Positions 35,101 through 46,750 of a DNA stretch of 64,000 nucleotides are shown piece after piece. Below the pieces are notes generated by a model. That model was not told where the DNA came from. It ran no database searches and worked only from the letters and a program-made list of their open reading frames with translations. The DNA is from Rhyzopertha dominica (lineage: Eukaryota; Arthropoda; Insecta; Coleoptera; Bostrichidae). The translations under genes and the position numbers were made by a program. The stretch's first letter is position 1. Each line of letters starts with the position of its first letter. The stretch is taken from contig QCXZ01000001.1 in assembly GCA_025024175.1 (NCBI GenBank), positions 5,518,001 through 5,582,000 of the forward strand, given 5' to 3'.

Positions 35101-38100
35101 ACCTTTATAGCTAGATGTATGTAGTTTTCGCAGGGATGTTACTAATAAAATGCACATCACCTGTAGATATCAAGAATTAATATAAGAATAGTTAGTAGTA
35201 CTAAAATTTACTTCAGAATATTGATCATATTCAATCCCAGCCAACTCGATTTTTTTAAATAGCACCCTATTTTACTTTCACCGTAGTTCAATGCGCAAAT
35301 TAATTTCCTCTTATATGATATAAAGATGTATGTATTTACCTCTTATATGATATTTATTATATTTATCTCTCATAGTTTTTAAGAAAATTGCATATTTTTA
35401 GGTTTAGTTTTATTTTAGTCCCTTTTATAGTAGGCTATGGCGAAAACAATGAATGCACTTTTATCAGCTTCAAACTGTCAATGTTTGCTTAGTGTTATTA
35501 GTGATTTATCTACGTGTTTAGTGTACCTAGTTTTTAAAAATGACTCATTATTCTCAAAATGAACTAGTTGACATGGTGTTCATCCTGGGAGAGTCTGATA
35601 AAAATCCCCTATTGGCAAGTAGTGTTTACGCTGCACGGTTTCCTGATAGGGAAACAAAGCCGAGGGAAGAGACATTCAGAAAAGTTTTGAATAGGTTTTT
35701 GCAGACAGGATCTGTGGTGTATAATAAGCATGATAGGGCAAAAAATTCTTTAACTGAAGAAAATGAATTTAACGTCATGGCTGCCGTCGTAGAAGACCCG
35801 CATATAAGTTGTAGGCAACTAACCCGAAATTTGGGAATATGCCGCACTTCAGTACAGCGCATCTTGCACAAAAAGAATTTCCATCCTTACCGGTTACAAC
35901 TGCAACAAGAGTTGGACGAAGGCGATTTTCAAAGCAGGACTAACTTCTGTGCCCTAATGTTAGAAAAAATCAATGACGATCAAGAATTTTTAAGAAATGT
36001 GCTTTTTACGGACGAATCTACGTTTCACAGAAATGGATTTGTTAATTGCCACAACTATCATTACTACTCCGATGAAAACCCGCACCATCTACGAATGAAC
36101 AATAACCAACACAGGTGATCTATAAATGTATGGGCTGGAATTATTGGAAGCTACATAATAGGCCCATACTTTTCTGAAGGTACCTTAAATTCCTTGCGAT
36201 ATAGAGATTTTCTAGAGAATGAACTGTTTGGTTTGCTGGAAAATGTTCCTTTGGCTTACGTGAGGGACATGTATTTTCAACACGACGGAGCTCCTGCCCA
36301 CAATGGCCAAATAGTGACAATGTGGCTTAACAACAGATTTCCAGAAAAACGGATAGGAAGGGCAGGACCAGTTCAGTGCCCAGCAAGGTCACCTGACCTA
36401 ACACCGATTGACTTTTTTTTGTGGGGCTATATTAAAAATATTGTCTACCAAACTCCACCTACGACGGCGGAAGATATGAAAAATAGAGTGAGGGCAGCGT
36501 GCAGGGGTATTACACCCGAAATCTTAACTAGGGTGGCGGTCTCATTTCGTAGTAGGGTTGAAATGTGTTTGCACCACAACGGTCGCCATTTTGAACATTT
36601 GTTGTAGGTTGCAGTGCCATTACATTCTTCGTTATCTTATTTTCACATACTATTGTTACTTTGTGCTATTTTGTTACTTGTTACGTTCCATGTATTTGCA
36701 TACTATTGTTACTTTTGAGTTATTTAGTTGTGTTACGTTCCTTGCATTTGGTTGCTTTGTTGTATTCAGATACTTTTGTGTTGTTTTGTTGTGTGTTATG
36801 TTTCCTGTATTTTTTTTGTTTTGTTTTAACCTACTTTTGTTATTTTGTTATGGGTTACGTTTGTTGATTTTGCTTTTTAACGATGTCTTTGAATTTTCAA
36901 TTAAACATAATACTCATATGTGGTCTATATTTATTTGTTATTTTTTAATTTTAAGTATTATATTAATGTTAATATGACTAAAGCAGTACAAACATCATTT
37001 TCTCAGAAATGAAGATAGACACATATAAGTGTAGTAGAACCACTGACACCAAGCAGACATCGACAGTTTGAAGCTAACAAAAGCGCATTCATTGTTCTTC
37101 CCATAGCCTACTACAAGAATGACTAAAATATAACTAAACCTAAAGATATGCAATTTTCTTAAAAACTATTAGAGATAAATAGATACTTCTTTATATCATA
37201 TAAGACGAAATAAATTTGCGCATTGAACTACGGTGAAATTTTAATAGGGTGCTATTTAAAAAAATCGAGTTGGCTGGGATTGAATATGATCACTTTTCTA
37301 AAGTAAATTTTAGTACTACTAACTATTCTTATATTAATCCTTTATATCTACAGGTGATGTGCATTTTATTAGTAACATCCCTGCGAAAACTGCATATTTC
37401 TAGCTATAAAGGTTTTGAAAATATAATAATTTTCCAAAATGTCAAAATTTTGGAAAAACTTGAAATAACTTTACTACAGTGTATATTGGACCCCATATAT
37501 GTTATATTAAGTCCCATTAAAATTAAAAGGGGAATCCAAAATTGTAATAATATACAGGGTGTTGCATTTAAAAAAATATAAGAATGTATCGAACCACCCC
37601 GGTATATGTTGGAGGAAAGAGTAAAAATATTTTTATTTTGTAGACCTAATCACTCCCTACCACGCTGCCCTCGCAGACTTTAAAAAACTGTAATAACAAT
37701 TGCGTAACATTCCGTCCACGTACTAATGGGCCACCCTATATAGTGACCATTACTTAGTGATAGGTAAAATAAAAATAAGAACACAGAAAGAAACCAGTAA
37801 ACATGAAAAGACATACCTAAAAACAAAGAGTGTTTGAAACCGCAAACAAGTACAAAGACGAAATAATGAATACCGTAGAAACTGAAGATGATATAGAACT
37901 AATCTGGATGAAATTTAAGGAAAAAAGTACTGACAAAAATATTTAATATTGCATGGAATAAAGCAGCTCTACCGGACGACTGGAAGATGGGGATAATTGT
38001 ACCAATACATAAAAGGGAGATACAAAAGAATGTGTGAAATATAGAAGAATTACACTGATAAGTGTAGTAGCAAAGGCTTATGAAAACCTGATGGAAGCAA

Positions 38101-41100
38101 GATTAAGAGGAAAGATGGAACCGTAACTACACGAAGCACAAAGAGGGTTTAGAAGGCGGCAAAGCACCCAGGACCATATAGTTACAATTAAATAAATGGC
38201 TAAAAAGATAAGCAAAGAAAAAGGAATCTGTTTAGCATTCTTTTGTTGTAGGAGAAAGAACTAACGAAACGTAAAATGTTAATAAACACGAGCAAGACTC
38301 AAACAATGGTCATAGGAAAGATAAAAGGATAGACATAGCAATAAATGGCAAACAAATAAAGCATGTTACAAGTTTTAAGTAACATTACAAAGCAATGGAA
38401 GTATGGGTGAAAAAACAAATGAAAGAATCACTAGTACAAATAAAGCTGTACTAAATAGGAAGTTAATAAGTAAAAGGGAAATAAGTGAGAAGACAAAAAT
38501 GACGTTATACAAGTAAAAAGTGAAAGTTGTGTGTTAGTAGACTGCAAGAAATACTTAAGACGTGTTAAAGAGGTGACTAGAATGGACAGAATCTGAGATA
38601 AACTGAAAATAAAGTCGATTAAACAAACTATGGAAGAAAATAAACCTAAATTGATTCGGGCACCTGGTGAGAATGAATTAGGAAAGGCCAGAAAAACTAG
38701 TATGGGAGGCAAAAGTACAAGGAAAGAAAAGAAGAGAAATACCGCAGAAGACATAAAACGAGTATGAAGTTCTGAACTCATTTTTTTCAGGCAATTAGGA
38801 TGCACATCTGGATACTGAATCTTTACGACTACGTGCCACGTTTTAAGCAACACCACACCTACGTCAGCATCGTCATTTGCGGATTGTTCTATGTCTTTTC
38901 AACCGCAGTTGCAGACCCGGTAAATATCACTTGATCGAAAACGAATTTTTCCGCAAACAACGTCTCATTCCAGGGAGTCCACATGAGTTGGATTCCGGAC
39001 TTCTACGCCTACAACTCGACGTGCTATATGGCAATCCACCTCGCTTTTCAAGTAAGCGTGTGTCGGGCAAATGAAATTGTTATGTCACGGCGTTTTGCAG
39101 ATGACTATGGTCGTTTACGTTTATGGGATCTCCAGGGTATCGGAAGACATACAGTTCCTGACTGGCCATGAACCGAATAAGCTGTTTCGCTTCGTGTGGT
39201 TTTGGTCGCCGTTGGCTTTTTATGTATGCCACGTTTCAGGTTTTCAATATTTGAGAGCTGTTAAACTGCCCTTGGCTTTTAAACCAAACCAAAACTTCTT
39301 TATTTGTGATTATTTACAAATTTAATGTATCACAGCAATTAAGGTCGTTGAGAAAGGTTCTCGTGTTACATACGCATACGTATATCCACCAAACTCAGTA
39401 GGTTTTGTCGTTACCATGGATACTTTTATATATTTATCTTCAAACGAGAAGATATTTGTCAAACGTACACAGAGAGAACAATTTGTTTGGAAGAAAAAAA
39501 ACATATTTACGGCAAACGAATTATTTGTTTGTATATGGCGAAGTAAATGAATTGTTTGTTTCAAACCCTCAAAATTCTTGCAGGGGCAAAAATAACATTT
39601 ATTTAACATAATATATACAAAGCTTTAAATTAACTTTTGAAACTATTGAATCAAGAATAATCTTTTCCTTTGTAGAACAAAGTATTTGTTTCACTAAACC
39701 ATGAAGATGTTTGGAATAAACATATGATTAAATTTGACTGAAACAAATATTTGGTTGGAATCAGAGAAGAGGTAAGTGATTCTCTGCATACCAAATAAAT
39801 ATTTCTTTGCAGTAAAGATATCACTGATTTAGTCCAATGAAACAGCTATTTCCTTGAATCAAACAATTGTTTGATTGAAATAATACATATACTCAATTCA
39901 TTATCTCTGTTATTGCAGCAAACTGCATGTGAATTTTAATGAAATATATATATTTTTTAATTAGATTGTATATTAATACTGCATTCAAACAAGCCCCTTA
40001 AACGTATAAATAAACTGTTTTTAAGTTATAGAAATAAATTTTGATTAACCCACTTCGATATGTCTTTTTATGCAAGTGTATTCCTGATGTGGCTTCCTGT
40101 TTTTTATAGAGCGTATAAAAGTTGTTTCTTGTAATTAAAAATGCAATATGTCACTCAATTCATTTCCGCAAAACTGTAATTGGTTTAGTAAAAAACATCC
40201 GGTTTAAACCAGCCTAACCTAGACAAGTCCATTGACNAAGTAAATTTTGCTACTTATATGTACGAATATAATGCAGACGCAAAGTATGATATTTATTTTA
40301 ATTTATAGGACAATTACAAATATACTGGTTTCTATCGCGTGATAAATGTGTTCCATTTTAGTATTACAAATATACTGAATAAATAACGCATTGCTTGTAA
40401 TAGTAGTTTGGTACAAATAGGGCACTTCATTGAGCAGACTTTACTAACATATACCTACTTTAAGATGTAGAGAAACAACGCCGTAATTAACGAATCATAG
40501 ATGATCATTTTGTAACAGAGCTTGCTTTAACGAACATGTGCTTGTTTGAATGCCTTATTTTTCACTTCATACTTACTTTTAAAATCTGTGACTATCTTCC
40601 TCTTTTGTTTCACAATTTAATGAAATAAACTGGCAATAATAAGAAAAATAACGGAGGCTTTTCCCGATTTACCTTGATACATTCTGTCCAGTGTCCAACC
40701 ATGACTAAAGAAGCGGAACCCCAAACTTCCACTTTGCTAGTGGCACGCGCAAATTCAAACAATTATTTCTTTGTATCCAAAAACAGATTGTTGCATTAAA
40801 GCATCATTTATTACGTTTAAATACATGTTGTTTGCTGTGACAACAGGTGTGTTTGAGTTGAACATTTAAATAGTTGAATAACAAAAAGAAACACTGATTT
40901 AACGAAAGATATACTTATTAGAACCAAGCATTTACTTTTGTTGATATAANTCTTCAAAGCATTTAATTTAAATGTTTGAAATTTTAACTCATCGGAATAA
41001 ATTGTTTGGCCGTGAAAAATAATATTTTATTCGCTCAAATAATTATTAGGTTACTTGAACTCGCAAGTTCTGTTCGATCTCAAATAAATGGTAATATAGT

Positions 41101-42682
41101 TACAAACAAACTGATATTCTTCTTACAAATAAAATTTGTTTGTTTGAAGATAAATTTGTTGGGCCTAAAGAAATGTAAGTCAAACAAATTGATTTTATAA
41201 ATTTAAACAAGCAGTTTTATCTGTGTATGAGTATGTATGAGCTTGAAAATAATTCAGATATTGAAGAGCCCATGTTCTTCATTGGTTTCTAGAATCTCGA
41301 AAGAATATTACGAAAAGTCGTATAATAGCTCAAAATGTGGTTTGCAGAGAATTATGGAAAGAGCATAAATTAAAAATTCTCCTAGGCATACTTTCTGCAA
41401 AGAAACCGAAAATTAATATACCTGGCAGTTTATGGGATAAGCATTCTGTGTCAAAAGCAACAATTGGTATTTCTAAATTTTCTACACTAATAATTGCCTT
41501 TCTCATGAGAAAAAATTTTGGAGGCTAAAAAGCCAGGTTTTACCAGACACTCATCATTTTATTACAAGCTTTGTTAAACAAGATGGATGAAGAAGTTCAT
41601 TATTTGCAAATAATGTAACATTATATAAAGCTTCGACCAACTCATACTTAATTTTTTTATTTATTTTTAAACTATCGTAATGGCAAATGCTGGGGGGTGA
41701 AGGTATGTGTACTGTTTTGTTTTCAGGTTTGTTTCGGTATAATCAACAGCAAAGACCGGAAGCTTCTGATACAAAAGGACACTCCAGGTTACTACGGGGA
41801 GTATACAGAAACCAGTACGCTTCATTACGTTAATTACACGTTTATGTGCCTCATAGTACTATTCACAATCCCGTATATACTCAACAAGATGGGATCCGAT
41901 AACGTAAGTGCATATAAGATTTTCCTTATTCACTTGTAGTATACAAGGTCACCCCCAATTCACGAAGGCATTGAATTGTCTGTTAATTTAGGTTTGGATA
42001 TGCAGGTTATTATTTATCAATTTTAACTGGATGTACATCTCAATATAATCGTGAGTTTCCTTTTTTTGATGCATTTCAAATTACTAAAGTAGAAAGTATA
42101 TAACAACTAGTTATGATGATTTTTGCTCTATTGTGCCTAATGGTGCTTTTAACATGGCTGTCAAATGTTGACGGTAGAAAGTCTAAGAGCGCACGCCAAG
42201 TTACATTTTATGCCTCATGTTTCAAATTCTTTCTTGAACGTTGGCAAAGTAAAAATATATTAAGCGTTTGTTTAACAATTTCTGTTCCTCATTTATAAAA
42301 TTTGTATTAGAGACAACGCGTTCATTGAATTTAACTTTCTGGTTTTGGACTTGATCATCCCATAATAACATTTTGTAGTAAAATACCTATCCTCTGGTAG
42401 ATGATTTGGAATCTCTTCAAACCAGACTTTTTTTGGGGTCCTCCAGATCGAGAGCAGCGCAAAAGAAGAAAACAATTCACGCCGAAAATTGCAATTCGCT
42501 CACTACCGGTTCGTTTAAGAGGCTTCATCGCCAAAAAAGGCCAGACATTTGAAACAGGGATAGAAAAGGATCAGATGGAGAAAAGCAAGATTTTCTCTGA
42601 CACGAAGTTCTTTTCGAACATCGGCGTGCCTCCCGACAAGATTAAGAAGATGGCACAGACCTTTGAAGCCGTAAAAGAATGA
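32159..42682 (+). CDS. SLC6 (sodium:neurotransmitter symporter family) transporter-like, eleven exons
   Basis: Predicted exons: 32159-32546, 32720-32972, 33693-33807, 33861-33998, 34048-34211, 34285-34444, 38791-38919, 38974-39051, 39101-39223, 41727-41903, 42401-42682. All introns are GT..AG and phases agree, giving about 668 residues, normal for SLC6. The exon 5 donor is the least certain (34212 or 34230). Family signatures are YLEVFLGQF after the second helix, a Cys-rich extracellular loop in exon 2, and a C-terminal YGISRVSEDIQFLTG followed by helices. The N-terminus is acidic and Glu/Lys-rich. In helix 1 the usual G-N-x-W-R-F-P sodium-site motif is replaced by GSGGEVLPM, so classic Na+-coupled transport is doubtful. 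Introns 6 and 9 (4.3 and 2.5 kb) are filled with transposons, but no exon is hit. Confidence 0.85.
34774..37740 (+). mobile_element. Rosa-like DD41D transposon with ~0.7-kb inverted repeats
   Basis: The element is 2967 bp and flanked by TA (34772-34773 and 37741-37742). Its two ends, about 34774-35500 and 37041-37740, are inverted copies with scattered mismatches. Examples are GGCCCATTAGTGCGTGGACG near the left end against CGTCCACGTACTAATGGGCC-type sequence on the right, and CAGCTTCAAACTGTC-type sequence at the inner ends. Such long repeats are unusual for a Tc1/mariner-superfamily element. It encodes one transposase between the repeats. Confidence 0.88.
35540..36607 (+). pseudogene. Rosa-like DD41D transposase, one in-frame stop
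   Basis: One frame runs from ATG 35540 to TAG 36607 (355 codons) and is broken only by TGA at 36116-36118, where relatives often have Trp (TGG). It has an N-terminal HTH region (RETFRKVLNRFLQTGSV, GICRTSVQRILHKKNFHPYR) and the catalytic Asp residues in LFTDESTFHRNG, FQHDGAPAH and SPDLTPIDFFLWG. Exactly 41 residues separate the second and third, matching the DD41D group of Tc1/mariner elements. Everything else looks intact, so the inactivation is recent or could be tolerated by readthrough. Same family as the scraps at 5027 and 9241. Confidence 0.88.
39391..41485 (+). repeat. Unknown dispersed repeat, copy A, in transporter intron 9
   Basis: The left part (39391-39467) and right part (41226-41485) align in order with one continuous stretch at 48649-48990. 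Shared strings include TTTTGTCGTTACCATGGATA at the left, and TTCAGATATT, AGAATTAT.GAAAGAGCATAAAT and ACTGAAAATTA-like strings at the right. The two copies are diverged. The 1758-bp block between the parts in this copy is a later insertion. Confidence 0.7.
39468..41225. mobile_element. 1758-bp TA-flanked element packed with TTTGTTT palindromes
   Basis: Ends are CACAGAGAGAACAATTTG and, inverted, CACAGATAAAACTGCTTG, with TA outside both (39466-39467 and 41226-41227). The interior has no ORF but many variants of CAAACAATTATTTGTTTG (for example near 39475, 39520, 39550, 39680, 39745, 39865, 40760, 41110-41190), about every 30-100 bp in the outer parts. Copy B of the surrounding repeat lacks this block, so insertion is shown directly. 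Two N bases (40237, 40950) lie inside. TA duplication suggests Tc1/mariner-type mobilisation. Confidence 0.75.
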
Positions 42683-42689
42683 TATTTTT

Positions 42690-43542
42690 GTATTTTACTG
42701 CTAGTATATTCTACAACCTACACTAGACTTTAATATAGGCATTTACTCACCTAATTATCAAGGAGAGAAGTGGTTGAGTTTTCACCTGAAAAGAAAAAAA
42801 ATGTGTTAGCATAAATTACTGTCAATCAACTATTGTTTGTAGGTCTATAATTTAATAGTACTGTGTTTTAATATGGTGCATTTTTTGTAAAATGATTTAA
42901 GGCATTCTGTTGAATGTAAATTAATGATATATTTAATAAACACGATAATAATAAGTTGTCACGACAAGATATTAGAGCGTTTACATTGTTTTTTTCGTAA
43001 TTTTATAGGCAAACTATAACATATACATCTATGGCTGTCATTAAAAAGCTTGGTGTCATATCTCAGAAACAAATGGACTTTTTGTTTGTCCAATTTATCA
43101 AATTGAATGTAAAATTCTGTATAAAAAATTACTTTATCTTTTTCGTATCTTTAAAAATTTCTAAATTTAGAATTTTAGCCTGTAGCGCTGAAATGATAGG
43201 TAACGTAGGAAATCTGATTTGACTTATGAATTGTACTAAAAATTCGACCCGGAACATATTCTTTTCTATCTCTTACGGTTACGAATTCTAGATACCCTGT
43301 ACAATTTATTAGTATAATTAAACGTTAGTAAAATAGCTATGTATCGATCGGTGTTAAAATTTTGTTTGTAGATATGTAGACACATGTTATTAGAAATATG
43401 CTGGGTAAAAAGGACAGCAGTTTTAAGAGAGGGATGACTGAGGAGACTACAAAAGGTGTAGAAATAAAGTAGTGACAGAAATGCGAAACAAGAAGAAAGA
43501 ACACTCATGATAAAGTAAAAAAGCAGGCGCAGAACCAAAAAA
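42690..43542. other. Intergenic stretch
   Basis: AT-rich sequence following the transporter gene. No gene or bounded repeat recognised. Confidence 0.4.
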
Positions 43543-44028
43543 ATGGTATTAATTGAACGAGTAGGAGGGGTGAAGCAAAAAACTACTAAAATTATAGTCA
43601 GCAATACAATACTGACCAATAAAGAGGATATTGCAGAGCAAATGAACAAATATTTTATACACAGTATCCAAGAAATGTTAGGCAAAGTCAGACAAACAAA
43701 ATCTCTGGAGGAAATAGTGGCAGAATATGACAGTGGCTAAAATTTGAAACAATATCATGGCAAGAACTGCGAAAGTTGGTAAAAGAACTACCTAATAAAT
43801 ACTAAAATACTGAATCTGACTTTGGAAGAGTTTTTGTGTCTTACTTCAAAGACCGCTTTCAAATAGTTCGAGTTAATGGCCTTCTTTCTGATAAAGTGCC
43901 TGTTACTAGTGGTGTGTCGCAATAGTCAGTACTGGGACCCCTTCTATATTTAATCTATATTTCAGAAGTAGTGGTCACTAGCTGGGGTTGCGCTTCACCT
44001 CCTCGTCATTCGATATACCTAAACATTG
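43543..44028 (+). pseudogene. LINE reverse transcriptase fragment, left of Tc1 element
   Basis: The frame at 43543-43737 has ILTNKEDIAEQMNKYFIHSI, the linker before the RT domain in Jockey/CR1 elements. After a deletion, FKDRFQIVRVNGLLSDKV and SGVSQ-x-SVLGPLLYLIYI (about 43845-43965) match the PQGSVLGPLLF box. The Tc1 element is inserted just after. The tail at 45759-46030 may be its 3' end. Confidence 0.6.
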
Positions 44029-44030
44029 TA

Positions 44031-45756
44031 CGAGCCCAGGCTCATAATAGTTCGGCCGGCTGGCATTTTCAGTTACATGCTTTAAAAAATTCTGATACCA
44101 ACACGGACTGTGACAAATTACTGTGAAACTGTTTATACTACATTAAAACACAGACCTTGAACTTACAAAAGCAAACAGCTTTATTTCATTTACGTAAACG
44201 GCAATAATTACAGAACGAAAAATGTAATTCAACTAACAGGTCATAATAGTTCGGCCACATCAACTGACGGGTCATAAGAGTTCGGCCAACATTTAATACT
44301 GTGTAACACCACCTTTGTTAGCAATAACGGCTTTAATTCTGCTAGGCATTGTAGCCACGAGCCTTGCACATTCCTCTGGTAGCGTTTTGTCCCATATAGC
44401 CTGCATGGTGGCTTTTAATTCGTTGACGGTACGCGCTGGAGTTTTACGAAGCTGTTTCTTCATATTATGCCACAAGGTCTCAATTGAAGATAAATCCGGA
44501 CTGGAAGAGGTCCATTTTAATACCGGTATTTTATGTTATTGCAACCATGTTTGAACTATTTTTGCCGTATGACACGGCGCTCCATCTTGCTGGAACATAA
44601 ATTCGCCTTCGACCATTTGACAATTCGGGATGGAGGGTAAAAAATTTTCTTCGAGTATGTCTCTGTATTTCTGCGCGTTGACAGTGCCGTCAATAATACA
44701 CAGACTACCCACACCCCTAGCAGACATACAACCCCAAACCATCACAGACCCTGGGAACTTAACTTTTTTTACCAAACAGTCATTGTGGTATGCTTCTGAA
44801 GTTGTGCGTAAAATTCTTTTTCGCGTGTCACCCACACATACCTCAAATTTCGACTCATCACTCCAAAAGATACTATTCCATTGCACTTGTGTCCAGTTTT
44901 TGTGTTCCCGCGCCCATTTTAGTCTGTTCTTCATCTGTAGTTTGGTCAAAAGGGGTTTTTCTTTTGCCTAGTAGAAAAATGAAATTAAATTATAAGTGCT
45001 TGTACTCCAAAAGAAAAAGTAATAATACCTTATAAAATTTGTAACCTATTTTTTTGATACATCTCTTTGTTGTGGATAATGAAACGTCCTTTAAAATGCG
45101 AGCCCTCCATAGTACTGTTAGTTCTTTAGCATTGCACCGTCGGTTTGTTCTGATAATTTTACGCAAAGCTTTCTTATCTGCTCCGGTAATTTGACTTGGT
45201 CGGCCAGGTTTGTTTTTTTATGGACCCCGCCAGTTCTTTTGTATAAATTGATAATGTCTTGCACTGTAGAGCGCGGAACTGAGTGCGAAGCAGATATTTT
45301 ACGCCCCTAAATGCCCTGGTCGTGGGCTTTACACATAGAAATACGCAAATCTTCACTAACAGGCATGCCACGAGGCATTTTACTTGAAAACTGTTGCAAA
45401 ATAAAGTATAAGCTACGCTTGACAGATAGTTGTTGATTTATTCCGTATATGTTTTGTTTTGGCAGGCCGCCTCGTGTTTCCATGGCTAATGGGATGCATG
45501 GCCGAACTCTTATGACCCGTCAGTTGACGTGGCCGAACTATTATGACCTGTTAGTTGAATTACATTTTTGGTTCTGTAATTATTGCCGTTCACGTAAATG
45601 AAATAAAGTTGTTCGCTTTTGTAAGTTCAAGGTATGTGTTTTAATGTAGTATAAACAGTTTTGCAGCAATTTGTCACAGTTTGAGTTGGTATCAGAACTT
45701 TTTAAAGCATGTAACTGAACATGCGAGCCGGCCGAACTATTACGAGCCTGGGCTCG
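44031..45756 (-). mobile_element. Tc1 element with ~260-bp IR/DR-type ends
   Basis: TA flanks both ends (44029-44030 and 45757-45758). The terminal inverted repeats run about 260 bp (44031-44290 and about 45496-45756). In each repeat the string CATAA(T/G)AGTTCGGCC occurs three times, once at the tip and twice near the inner end, as in IR/DR elements where transposase binds several sites. Length is 1726 bp, standard for Tc1. The gene inside is on the minus strand. Confidence 0.9.
44293..45378 (-). pseudogene. Tc1 (DD34E) transposase with putative intron and three lesions
   Basis: From ATG 45378 the minus strand encodes MPRGMPVSEDLR, an HTH with SVPRSTVQDIINLYKRTG and, one frame over, KPGRPSQITGADKKALRK (the GRPR-type linker). 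The catalytic domain has WSDESKF, FQQDGAPCH and SIETLW with 34 residues between the last two acidic residues (DD34E). Lesions are TAG after HDQGI, one frameshift before the GRPS linker, and TAA after QTWLQ. Between GYKFYK and AKEKPLLTKLQ lies a 61-bp stretch (45028-44968) with GTATTA...TACTAG borders. Splicing it restores homology, so it is probably an intron. Catalytic residues are all present. Confidence 0.85.
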
Positions 45757-45758
45757 TA

Positions 45759-46170
45759 CGTCATTAATTTTCAGGTCGGTCCGTTACGTATAAAGCTGTA
45801 ACATTACACGACCGCTTTTGTAAAGACTTACTGCTTTTCAATATCAGCAGCTTCCGTAAAGCTACGAAGAATATACTTGTTGAGCTGCAATAGTTTTTAC
45901 GTTTATGATTGATAGATTCTTTTTTTTTGTTATCTTACTTTTAAGTTTACACACCTCTGTACACAGTTTAAGCAGAACAGTTATGCTAGACTTAGCCTGT
46001 GTATATGATTATTCAATAAAGCCCTATTATTATTAATATTAATATTATTAATGGGTGATAAATTCCTGCATGGTAATTAATACCTCCACTTTCCACAAAG
46101 CTGGAAAACTTCTACAATTGTACCAGTTCAAAAGAAAGCAAACACAAAAGAAATTAACAAACTAAGAACT
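45759..46170 (+). pseudogene. LINE 3' tail and a second RT scrap
   Basis: The first part ends at an AATAAA signal near 46015 followed by an ATT-rich run, like a LINE 3' end. Just after it, 46080-46165 encodes FPQSWKTSTIVPVQKKANTK, the opening block of a LINE reverse transcriptase, followed by a stop. Confidence 0.5.
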
Positions 46171-46750
46171 AAGTAAATGGTCATGCAATTTAACCGGTTA
46201 CCAATTCGTTCGTTATAAAACCCTCCAACTCACAACTTCATAACCACGTAAAAACACGTGACTCACCCCCATTGTCTGAAACTCTTACAGAAACCGGAAA
46301 ATATCAGAAGTGGTATGCCGCAACCCCAAAGCGGCCGTGATCTGTCTATTTTTAGGGGAGATCTGTTACCAAGTCATGGCAAACCCACTTTTGCAGACGC
46401 TGCCACCCCCTCCCCTCCTTCGTGGCACACGCGGCTTGCTGAAACTAGCTATTAACTCGGCTGAATACGAACATTGATTGCGTTATTATATCGCAATTCC
46501 CGTGGCGGATAAAGAAGGCCTATTAAACTTGCACGTCTCCGCGAAAGACAAAGTTTCTAAAGCTTTTCGGGGGTAGTTATTGGGAACCGGATGGGGGGAT
46601 TATTATTGGAAGTTGGGAAAGGTCATCCATAATGTATGCGAGAATATTCTCTCAATACGACCGGGGTATTAGAACAAAAGGTACAAACGTCAATAATGGA
46701 ATAAATTAGATAATAAATTAGTGGGGCCATTAAAAAACACCTCAAAAAAC
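46171..46750. other. Non-coding GC-richer stretch
   Basis: The part at 46210-46620 is GC-richer than its surroundings and has no recognisable gene. Confidence 0.35.

Larger units (their letters stand above)
34495..38770 (+). mobile_element. RTE-like LINE in transporter intron 6, split by a DNA transposon
   Basis: The left part (34495-34771) encodes endonuclease blocks DVNSRVGNTYKG, EHGEETKNNNSQR and NNMIVGNTYY. The right part (37743-38770) continues with SDHYLVIGKIKI, then RT pieces such as DDWKMGIIVPIHK, LHEAQRGFRR, STQDHI and a C-terminal stretch with EKTKMTLYK. Joining the two at a single TA restores the frame through SDHYL, the conserved endonuclease end. The copy has many stops and lacks its 5' end. 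It lies in the same orientation as the host gene. Confidence 0.75.
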
